Source: CAVOBC01 sp963693635 (GTDB taxonomy: Bacteria > Pseudomonadota > Gammaproteobacteria > Pseudomonadales > Azotimanducaceae). Taken from it: a stretch of DNA of 5,437 nucleotides. Location of the stretch: contig CAVOBC010000327.1 in assembly GCA_963693635.1 (NCBI GenBank), positions 1 to 5,437 on the forward strand. Reading direction: 5' to 3'. This document shows positions 1 through 4,533 of the stretch, in pieces (the first letter of the stretch is position 1; every line of letters starts with the position of its first letter). A program made the position numbers and the translations under genes. The notes beneath the pieces are model-generated. The model was not told the DNA's origin. It saw only the letters and a program-made list of their open reading frames with translations, and searched no databases.

Positions 1-514
1 TGAGTATGAACCCAGTTGAACCCAGTGAGGAAAGGCCAATTTTAGAGGCTATCCATCCATCTGTTTTTAACTGGAGGGTCAATATTCTATCAAGCCCTAT
101 GTGTTCATTAGAATTAACGTAATCAGTGATTTTATTTATGTTCATTGCTCCGCTTCGCTTGTATATATCGACTTTTTCATGCAATCTTCTGCGTTTAGTT
201 TACGAGAAAATTCCACTTTTGAGATCAGCTATTTTCCGGGGGGATTAGCCTATGTGCTCTTATTCCTCAAAGGGGTAAGAACTAGGGCACATGGAATAAC
301 TACTCCACACATAATTCTATGTATAACTGACCTGTAAAGGGCTCTAACTACAACAACAATCGTCCTTTCTCCATAACGATCTTTGATTGAAATATTTTTG
401 GTAAGCCGTTGAAGATTGTGTCTTGAGTAATCCAATTCCGGCGCTAGTAACTCAAACCGCGATACTTAAGCGCAAAAGTTAACACCGCCGTTTTAGGTTA
501 GGGGTTGTTTTAGG
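1..514. other. low-G+C stretch with no supportable gene
   Basis: This stretch is clearly richer in A+T than the right half of the window (19 G+C of 60 at 121-180, hand count). Two open frames exist: 101-337 on the plus strand with a GTG start, and 250-435 on the minus strand with a TTG start. Neither has a ribosome binding site, a recognisable motif or protein-like composition, so I do not call them genes. What can be seen is a perfect 10-bp tandem duplication at 7-26 and a 17-bp tandem duplication at 490-523. The stretch may be decayed or foreign DNA; nothing in it shows a function. Confidence 0.5.
7..26. repeat. 10-bp perfect tandem duplication
   Basis: The unit TGAACCCAGT occurs twice back to back (7-16 and 17-26). 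With only two copies at the very edge of the window, it could be the end of a longer array outside the window or simple slippage. No function is implied. Confidence 0.6.
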
Positions 515-523
515 TTAGGCGTT
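490..523. repeat. 17-bp tandem duplication, two copies, one mismatch
   Basis: The copies at 490-506 and 507-523 are adjacent and differ only at their fourteenth base (G in the first, C in the second). Each contains GGTTAGG. The TAA stop codon of the minus-strand ORF at 515-751 is the reverse complement of the TTA inside the second copy, so the first copy lies just past the end of that ORF. This looks like a local duplication of the gene's 3' end. Two copies are too few to call an iteron array. Confidence 0.65.
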
Positions 524-751
524 AAAACTTCGGTAATTAGCTTGCCTTCGTTTGACTAAGGCTAGCGACTTACTTGCTCCAATCACTCCTTCACCCTTCC
601 TTTCGGCCCTCTTGAGCGCCTTACGCTTTGTCTCAACCTCAGCTTGGATCTGGATATACTCAGAATGCTGTGTGTACCGTTTACGCTTCGGGCCACCACC
701 ACCTCCTCCTCTTGGCTTTACAGGCATACTCTCGGGTGATCCAGACCCCAT
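515..751 (-). CDS. small basic protein of unknown function
   Basis: I do not recognise this 78-residue protein. It opens with a Gly/Ser/Pro-rich segment, has a run of six glycines (about residues 15-20) followed by a basic PKRKR cluster, and continues with a Lys/Arg/Glu-rich, probably helical stretch (about residues 28-75; ETKRKALKRAERKGEG is typical). Such composition is common in small nucleic-acid-binding and phage proteins, but that is inference only. The ATG at 749-751 has no clear Shine-Dalgarno; a second ATG at residue 9 is no better. It lies downstream of, and on the same strand as, the better-supported gene at 897-1178, so the two could be cotranscribed. Its start codon sits inside one arm of a long inverted repeat. 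The stop falls in a tandem repeat. It could also be a chance ORF. Confidence 0.4.
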   Translation of the reverse strand: MGSGSPESMPVKPRGGGGGGPKRKRYTQHSEYIQIQAEVETKRKALKRAERKGEGVIGASKSLALVKRRQANYRSFNA

Positions 752-858
752 ACAGACTTAGACCCACTCGACACAACGTCCTAACATCTTCTTGGGAACC
801 TTCCTGAACCAACGCAAAAGATCCCTCAGCATGGTGTCTGAGAGGTCTGTATGGGTCG
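744..858 (-). promoter_or_regulatory. long-range inverted repeat over a start codon
   Basis: The arm CCCATACAGAC (747-757) is the exact reverse complement of GTCTGTATGGG (845-855). Outside it the match continues by three more pairs (744-746 with 856-858) if one base is bulged, and inside by a G-U and an A-U pair. In a minus-strand transcript the 845-858 arm is made first. It could pair with the ATG and first codons of the ORF at 515-751, enclosing about 85 nt that include a 24-codon ORF. A second hairpin, CTCTCAG/CTGAGGG with an 8-nt loop (824-845), competes for the edge of the upstream arm. This geometry resembles translational attenuators, but no regulatory role is shown. Confidence 0.35.
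758..832 (-). CDS. possible 24-codon micro-ORF
   Basis: An ATG at 832 opens a 24-residue frame ending in TAA at 758-760, seven bases before the start of the ORF at 751. The peptide is basic (about seven Arg/Lys) with interspersed Leu, Trp, Phe and Val, so it could be amphipathic; it begins MLRDLLRWFRKV. There is no Shine-Dalgarno before it. It sits in the loop of the inverted repeat at 744-858, where a leader peptide would be expected if the repeat were an attenuator. A frame this short arises readily by chance, so the call is weak. Confidence 0.15.
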   Translation of the reverse strand: MLRDLLRWFRKVPKKMLGRCVEWV

Positions 859-896
859 GTTATCGGTATCGGGGTGGTCTGGGGTAGAGGTTCTTC

Positions 897-1178
897 TCAG
901 GCAATCTTCTGAGCAACGAAACCTGATGCACCCTTACCCCTGGACCGTTTTACGACATATCCCTTGATTCCTAGATTGAAAGTCTTGTCATCCTTGAACT
1001 GATCCAGTTGGGCGACGAGTTTATCTGCAACAGGGTCACGGACTTCTTTGGGTGTCTTGGACTGGGCGGTCATCCACTTACCGAATGCATCCTCTGCGAT
1101 GTCGTCACCGACACTCTTACGGAGAGCATTGAGTTTACGAATTTGACCCTTGGTCAGTGTGGATTGATCGATAGTCAT
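897..1178 (-). CDS. conserved-looking hypothetical protein, 93 aa
   Basis: A 93-residue soluble protein with no signal peptide or membrane segment. The N-terminal half (about residues 5-40; LTKGQIRKLNALRKSVGDDI then AFGKWM) should be helical and is rich in Lys and Arg. The C-terminal part (about residues 66-93) is glycine-rich and basic (GIKGYVVKRSRGKG). This pattern, with an LTKGQxRKLNALRKSVGD opening and a GGY-V-RGRG-like end, resembles a hypothetical protein family I recall from alphaproteobacteria; that is memory, not a search. No function is known to me. The start is well supported: AGAAGGA lies six bases before the ATG. A possible small gene lies 145 bp downstream on the same strand. 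The upstream region is A/T-rich but shows no convincing -35/-10 pair. Confidence 0.65.
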   Translation of the reverse strand: MTIDQSTLTKGQIRKLNALRKSVGDDIAEDAFGKWMTAQSKTPKEVRDPVADKLVAQLDQFKDDKTFNLGIKGYVVKRSRGKGASGFVAQKIA

Positions 1179-1184
1179 AGGTAT

Positions 1185-1191
1185 TCCTTCT
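1185..1191 (-). promoter_or_regulatory. strong Shine-Dalgarno before the 93-aa gene
   Basis: On the minus strand AGAAGGA is followed by six bases and the ATG at 1176-1178. This is the best ribosome binding site in the left half of the window and is the main reason to treat the 93-residue ORF as translated. Confidence 0.7.
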
Positions 1192-1504
1192 GTAAATGGT
1201 GCGCCATTGTGTGTGATGTCGGGATATAAAACAAAAATACTTTTGATGGGTAGATGAAATGCTGCGGCCGAGAGCTTCTTGAGTGTATTGAAACGAGAAA
1301 GAGTGAATCGACGTTGTTATGTCACAAGGGCAGAAACAAGGTCAGATATCTTTGACCACATCGAGTTGTATTACAATCCGAGGAGCGTCGTAAGCTAGAC
1401 GTAACCGATCAAACTGCTCTTTACTGAGTCTCCGTCTCCGCATCGGTGCGTCGGAACGCGATGTGCCGGACGATTGTCTAATCGTGTGATCGCTCTAATT
1501 CCGC

Positions 1505-1543
1505 AAAAAAACTATAAGGGTGACTCGCCGCACTCGTACCCTT
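1505..1543 (-). terminator. possible rho-independent terminator of the small-gene pair
   Basis: On the minus strand AAGGGT (1538-1543) and ACCCTT (1516-1521) form a perfect 6-bp stem with a 16-base loop. The stem is followed by ATAG and then seven T (1505-1511). It lies about 50 bp past the stop of the gene at 1590-1787, the right place for an operon end. The long loop and the 4-base gap before the T tract make it weaker than a textbook terminator. Confidence 0.4.
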
Positions 1544-1589
1544 TGCCATCACGCTCGTTCCTCTATCGCTGGAGGCTGCTTGCGGCCAG

Positions 1590-1787
1590 TCAGGTTGCTC
1601 TGACGCCCCTCTCCTGGTCACTCTTGGCAAGTTGCCGCATCATCGGCCGTACACCGCCTTCGAAGGCGTTCTGAGCGACCCTCTGCTTAGCCACTAGCGT
1701 CTTCGGGCCGGTCGACTTCTCCCACGGCTTCCACAAGTGGATTATGGCAGCCTGTCGCTTACGACGTTCTGGCGCCCAGCTATTCAT
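1590..1787 (-). CDS. small 'STGPKT'-type hypothetical protein
   Basis: A 65-residue basic protein. It opens MNSWAPERRKRQAAIIHLWK, followed by P-W-E-K and then STGPKT at about residues 26-31, a VAQNAFEGG block (about 37-45) and RPMMRQLAK. Proteobacterial genomes carry many short proteins with the same order: a W-x-PERR-x-RQA start, 'PWE-STGPRT', then 'NA-GG'. I assign it to that type from memory. Their function is unknown to me. The usual 'TPEGKA' after STGP is here TLVAKQ, and the C-terminus is short, so this copy may be drifting. Its ATG overlaps the stop of the upstream gene by four bases (ATGA), and GGAGG lies four bases ahead, so translation is probably coupled to that gene. Confidence 0.6.
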   Translation of the reverse strand: MNSWAPERRKRQAAIIHLWKPWEKSTGPKTLVAKQRVAQNAFEGGVRPMMRQLAKSDQERGVRAT

Positions 1788-2122
1788 ACGGCCTCCAATA
1801 CTCTGGCCGGCGGTTTCGATTTGTCCGCGTCATCGTCCTGCTCCACAACGATTCTGCCTGCCCGTTGAAGTTCCGCGACGGCCTGCCAGGTTGCCCGACA
1901 TTGCGACTGTGCTTTCAACCCCATGCGTACAAATGTTTCCAACAAATAGTCAAAGATAGGCTCTCCCTCGTCTAACGAAGATTCGGCGGGTTTAATCCCA
2001 AAAGATTTCCACATACAACAGGCAGTCGCGGAACAGCCTGTTATCAGTATCGCGATCGATCCACTAAGTGATCTGGCGAAACGACTGCAGAATGCAGGTT
2101 CAATGCAATTACCAGCGAGCAC
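1784..2122 (-). CDS. small hypothetical protein, partner of the STGPKT gene
   Basis: A 112-residue frame whose recognisable part is the block from about residue 57 to 87 (FDYLLETFVRMGLKAQSQCR, then ATWQAVAEL). I recall closely similar blocks ('ALKAQSQCRATLETLAE') in short proteobacterial proteins encoded directly before STGPRT-type genes, the same arrangement as here. The last 25 residues are acidic then basic (EQDDDADKSKPP) and differ from the NG-rich tails I remember. The N-terminal 40 residues contain a Ser/Ala/Ile/Cys-rich, mildly hydrophobic stretch (SGSIAILITGCSATACC) that is not a clear signal peptide. The GTG at 2120-2122 has no Shine-Dalgarno and a TAA lies nine bases upstream, so the start is uncertain; the in-frame ATG at about residue 37 is an alternative. 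Function unknown. Confidence 0.55.
   Translation of the reverse strand: MLAGNCIEPAFCSRFARSLSGSIAILITGCSATACCMWKSFGIKPAESSLDEGEPIFDYLLETFVRMGLKAQSQCRATWQAVAELQRAGRIVVEQDDDADKSKPPARVLEAV
1792..1796 (-). promoter_or_regulatory. Shine-Dalgarno inside the upstream gene
   Basis: GGAGG lies four bases before the ATG at 1785-1787, within the last codons of the gene at 1784-2122. Together with the ATGA overlap it fixes the start of the downstream gene and supports both frames being real. Confidence 0.65.
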
Positions 2123-2168
2123 CGCGACTTAAACAGCTAAAGAGGCATAGCGACAAGAGAAAGCATCA

Positions 2169-2417
2169 GTGAAAGACGCGCCAGCAAGAAGTGGCTCGGC
2201 GCGAGTTCGCGGGGCTTGCTATGAGTCATCCATAGTTAAACCAACACCGTTTATGGGTAACGACGGAGAGATATCTAAGCTCGCAGATGACTCGCTTTGG
2301 GAAGTTAAGTATGAGTATCTATACGAGTATTACCCTGAGGTGATTATTTGCCCTTCTAGAGCAAAACTCGTAATCGATGGAACGTCGTTAAATGTTGCGA
2401 ATGTCGGTGGCCCATGA
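2169..2417 (+). CDS. small hypothetical protein, possibly 5'-truncated
   Basis: An 82-residue frame with a convincing C-terminal half. From about residue 29 (GNDGEISKLADDSLWEVKYE) it runs through YLYEYYPEVIICPSR and a final VIDGTSLNV block, alternating polar and hydrophobic residues as in a small beta-rich domain. I recall bacterial hypothetical proteins with the same order: 'DG-I-KL-DGS-WEV', a Tyr-rich strand, 'P-V-ICPS', then 'DGKSLNV'. Those are usually preceded by an export signal. Here the first 20 residues (KDAPARSGSARVRGA) are basic and not a signal peptide, and a stop lies 18 bases before the GTG. This suggests the original 5' end was lost. The GTG at 2169 has only a weak AGAG upstream; an in-frame ATG at 2253 is the alternative. 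It is divergent from the gene at 2122, with 46 bp between. Confidence 0.5.
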   Translation: MKDAPARSGSARVRGACYESSIVKPTPFMGNDGEISKLADDSLWEVKYEYLYEYYPEVIICPSRAKLVIDGTSLNVANVGGP

Positions 2418-2747
2418 TCGTGCAAAAGGTGAGGGAGGCATTGGCATTGTCGAGGTCTTCGTGGTGACGTCGCAGGAGATTCACGCCTTCTCAACCTGTC
2501 AACGAGAGGGTCCGTAGGAGCCCAGGGACGACGTACTAATCGCGGGTTATTGAAGGCGATGCACTGACTGAAGTTACCATACGAGTCCGCGGACGCGTGA
2601 TCAGAAGAATCTCGCTAGGTCATGACGCGGGCTTCGCGGAATCAGGGAGGCGTCGAAGCCCGATTGGATCAACTTGTCATGGAACTCAAGCAATAACTGG
2701 GGCGATCCATGCGCGGCAGCGGCGGTGATTCGCACCGTGAGATGCGG
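2418..2747. other. intergenic stretch with stem-loop and one short ORF
   Basis: No gene is supported. A minus-strand GTG frame at 2601-2735 codes for 44 residues, starting 12 bases after the stop of the carboxyltransferase gene and in the same frame. It contains a protein-like stretch (LLLEFHDKLIQSGFDASLIP) but no ribosome binding site. A 38-codon plus-strand ATG frame begins at 2401. The notable structures are the 9-bp stem-loop at 2628-2662 and a smaller one at 2723-2737 (CGGTG, five bases, CACCG). Either could help end the carboxyltransferase transcript, though neither has a T tract. Confidence 0.4.
2628..2662. repeat. 9-bp perfect inverted repeat (stem-loop)
   Basis: CGGGCTTCG (2628-2636) and CGAAGCCCG (2654-2662) are exact reverse complements with a 17-base loop, giving a G+C-rich stem. 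It lies about 85 bp past the stop of the carboxyltransferase gene. With no T run directly after it on either strand it is not a standard intrinsic terminator. It could stabilise the 3' end of the mRNA. Confidence 0.5.
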
Positions 2748-4298
2748 CTACGGCGTATAGCTCGGTCCTGATCCCAGCCCCAATTGCGTATTGACCACCT
2801 TCCAGGCGTCCTCAATGAAATCGACCAACAACGGTCGGGTGTCGCGGGGGTCGATGATGTCTTCGATGCCGAAGGCGTGTGCATTTCGAAACGGCGATGA
2901 AATCGACTGCAACATCGCTTCGATCTCACGTCGTTTTTCTTCCGGGTCGGGCGCGTTCTCGATGTCGCGTTTGTACGCGATGGCGGTTCCACCCTCGATG
3001 TGCATTGAACCGCCATGCGTCGATGGCCACGCGTAGCGGCGGTAGAGACCTGTCGCGCGCTGGTGCAGGCCGCCTGCCACGCCGTACAGTTGGCGCATGA
3101 CAAAGCAGATATATGGCGTCTTTGACTGGGTGAGTTTGGTCACGATGCGCGCACCGGCGCGAACGATCCCCATTTGCTCCTGCGCCGGTCCCACCGAAAA
3201 GCCCGGCTCGTCGGCGAAGTAAACAAGCGGCAGATGGAATGTGTCGGCGAGTTCGATGAGCCGGATGGTCTTCTCCCCGGCGGCGATGTCCATCGAGCCA
3301 CCGTTGAACTTGGGATGATTCGTCATCACCGCAACCGGAACGCCGTTGACGCGGCCGAGACCCGTCACGCGCGCGCGCCCGTAGTAGGGCATCATCTCGA
3401 AGAAGCTGCCCTCGTCCAACACTGCGTCTAACACCTTGTGCGGGTTGTAGATCTTGCGCTTGTCCCGGGGCACGATGCTGAGCAGGGACTCATCTCGACG
3501 CTGGGGATCGTCCGCTGGTTCAATGCGCGGCGGCGCCTCCCAGACATTCGCGGGCAGATAGGACAAGAACCGCCGCACCTGCGCGATAGCGTCGGCCTCG
3601 GTTTCTGCCAAATTCATGATGACGCCGTTCTTGAGCTGAGTCCGCTCGTCGCCGAGGTCTTCCTTGGTAATCTCGCGGCCCGTTGCTTGCTCGACGACCT
3701 TTGGCCCGGCAACAAACACCTGGGACGTGCCCTTCACCATCACGTTGAAGTGGCACAGACACGCCTGCACCGCAGGCAGTCCTGCGACAGATCCGAGCAC
3801 GGCCGAGACAACTGGCACGATTTGCATCAGGTCCGCTGAGTTACCCGTTCCCGAGTTACCGGGCAAATAGGTTCTGCCCATCTTCTCGAAGGTCTTGACG
3901 CTGCCGCCGGTTGCATCCAGCAGGCGCACGTAGGGAATACGCGCCTCCCGGGCTACCTGCTCTGCGTACTGGCCCTTGTTGCCGATAGCGGCATCGGCAG
4001 CGCCGCCGCGGATAGTGAAGTCACCGCCCGAGAACGCCACTTTGCGACCGTCTATTCGGCACGTGCCGATGACCGTGTTTGAAGCTTTGAGCTCGCGTAG
4101 TTCGTCGCCGTCCCACGTCGCTGTGCCAGCGAGCGCACCGATCTCAAGCAGGGTTCCCGGGTCCTGCAACAGGTCGACGCGTTCGCGCACGGTGAGCTTG
4201 CCCCGGCCGTGTTGGAAGGCGACGCTGTCCTCGCCGCCCATTTGTTTCGTCATCTCGGTCTGGCGTACAAGCTCGTCGACGTCCGATTCCCAGCTCAT
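2748..4298 (-). CDS. acyl-CoA carboxylase carboxyltransferase (beta) subunit
   Basis: Cytoplasmic subunit that would transfer carboxyl from biotin to an acyl-CoA, in the propionyl-/methylcrotonyl-/acetyl-CoA carboxylase family. At 516 residues it has the family's full length and both crotonase-like halves. N-terminal half: GRGKLTVRERVDLLQDPG (31-48), DFTIRGGAADAA (93-104), DATGGS (128-133) where many members have SGGARIQ, and VFVAGPKVVEQATG (194-207). C-terminal half: YNPHKVLDAVLDEGSFFE (284-301), GLGRVNGVPVAVMTNHP (313-329), a DEPGFSVG loop (363-370), LYGVAGG (404-410), YAWPSTHGGS (422-431), and SPFRNAHAFGIEDIIDPRDT (468-487). The start is firm: GGGGAG lies five bases before the ATG. Substrate cannot be read from sequence. 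No biotin carboxylase or biotin carrier gene is in the window, so the alpha subunit must be elsewhere. It is divergent from an SDR gene with a palindrome between them. Decarboxylase-type relatives use the same fold and are not excluded. Confidence 0.93.
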   Translation of the reverse strand: MSWESDVDELVRQTEMTKQMGGEDSVAFQHGRGKLTVRERVDLLQDPGTLLEIGALAGTATWDGDELRELKASNTVIGTCRIDGRKVAFSGGDFTIRGGAADAAIGNKGQYAEQVAREARIPYVRLLDATGGSVKTFEKMGRTYLPGNSGTGNSADLMQIVPVVSAVLGSVAGLPAVQACLCHFNVMVKGTSQVFVAGPKVVEQATGREITKEDLGDERTQLKNGVIMNLAETEADAIAQVRRFLSYLPANVWEAPPRIEPADDPQRRDESLLSIVPRDKRKIYNPHKVLDAVLDEGSFFEMMPYYGRARVTGLGRVNGVPVAVMTNHPKFNGGSMDIAAGEKTIRLIELADTFHLPLVYFADEPGFSVGPAQEQMGIVRAGARIVTKLTQSKTPYICFVMRQLYGVAGGLHQRATGLYRRYAWPSTHGGSMHIEGGTAIAYKRDIENAPDPEEKRREIEAMLQSISSPFRNAHAFGIEDIIDPRDTRPLLVDFIEDAWKVVNTQLGLGSGPSYTP

Positions 4299-4303
4299 GC
4301 TTA

Positions 4304-4309
4304 CTCCCC
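4304..4309 (-). promoter_or_regulatory. Shine-Dalgarno of the carboxyltransferase gene
   Basis: GGGGAG is followed by TAAGC and the ATG at 4296-4298. The five-base spacing is near ideal and settles the start of the 516-residue frame. Confidence 0.75.
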
Positions 4310-4349
4310 GTCAATTTTGTTGACCCGATCCTGTACCCGGCCTGGAGGT

Positions 4350-4364
4350 AGCATGTTACATGCT
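4350..4364. promoter_or_regulatory. perfect 15-bp palindrome, candidate operator
   Basis: AGCATGT, one central T, ACATGCT: seven-base arms with no mismatch. It lies in the roughly 235-bp divergent region, 52 bp from the carboxyltransferase start and 170 bp from the SDR start. Odd-centred palindromes of this size are typical binding sites for dimeric one-component repressors such as GntR- or TetR-type proteins; which kind cannot be told, and no regulator gene is in the window. I could not place confident -35/-10 elements on either strand beside it. Confidence 0.5.
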
Positions 4365-4368
4365 CGTT

Positions 4369-4418
4369 GGGTCGCCCGCGGTCCGGTGCCCAATCCTCGC
4401 GAAGCGGTCTGGCGACCC
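4369..4418. repeat. 8-bp inverted repeat in the divergent region
   Basis: GGGTCGCC (4369-4376) and GGCGACCC (4411-4418) are exact reverse complements separated by 34 bases. Overlapping it are three similar direct units: CTCGCGAAG (4396), CTTGCGAAG (4421) and CTTGCGATG (4441), the last two 20 bp apart. They could be extra regulator sites between the palindrome and the SDR gene, or chance repeats in G+C-rich DNA. Confidence 0.3.
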
Positions 4419-4522
4419 GGCTTGCGAAGATGATGCCCCGCTTGCGATGCCTTTACCGCGCTGAGCGCTCGCCCTTCCTCCCCGTCTGCCCGGCGGCGTA
4501 GTATGGGTGCATCAAGAACACC

Positions 4523-4527
4523 GGGAG
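4523..4527 (+). promoter_or_regulatory. Shine-Dalgarno deciding a TTG start
   Basis: GGGAG is followed by six bases and TTG at 4534-4536. The upstream in-frame GTG at 4507 has no such site. Starting at TTG puts the glycine-rich nucleotide-binding motif at the usual distance from the N-terminus for this enzyme class. Confidence 0.6.
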
Positions 4528-4533
4528 AACCCC

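Larger units (their letters stand above)
1179..1589. other. intergenic stretch, mostly empty
   Basis: No frame of useful length lies here. A 33-codon minus-strand ORF at 1342-1443 begins ATG with four consecutive arginines (MRRRRLSKEQFDRLRLAYD) and ends in TGA. It has no Shine-Dalgarno, and I would not call it a gene without homologues. A short perfect hairpin (ACGATT, loop GTCT, AATCGT) lies at 1470-1485. A possible terminator for the small-gene pair to the right lies at 1505-1543. The plus-strand ORF at 1474-1674 is antisense to a better gene. Confidence 0.45.

Noticed and set aside
101..337. Plus-strand 78-codon ORF in the A+T-rich flank
   Set aside because: GTG start without ribosome binding site, composition unlike a folded protein or a clear membrane protein, no motif.
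250..435. Minus-strand 61-codon ORF with TTG start
   Set aside because: No ribosome binding site and no recognisable features; overlaps another equally weak frame.
490..523. Telomere-like CCTAAC units on the minus strand
   Set aside because: Only two 17-bp copies with no regular six-base period; the resemblance is accidental.
552..761. Plus-strand ORF antisense to the small basic protein
   Set aside because: Its proline run is the complement of the glycine run in the minus-strand frame; no start signals.
1008..1229. Plus-strand ORF antisense to the 93-residue gene
   Set aside because: The opposite frame has a strong Shine-Dalgarno and better composition.
1474..1959. Two plus-strand ORFs (1474-1674 and 1744-1959)
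   Set aside because: Both lie largely antisense to the coupled minus-strand pair, which has an ATGA overlap and a ribosome binding site.
2669..3103. Minus-strand 144-codon ORF overlapping the end of the carboxyltransferase gene
   Set aside because: Out-of-frame shadow, rich in Arg, Ser and Thr, of a gene with clear family motifs.
3438..3839. Plus-strand 133-codon ORF
   Set aside because: Antisense shadow of the carboxyltransferase gene, a common artefact in G+C-rich DNA.
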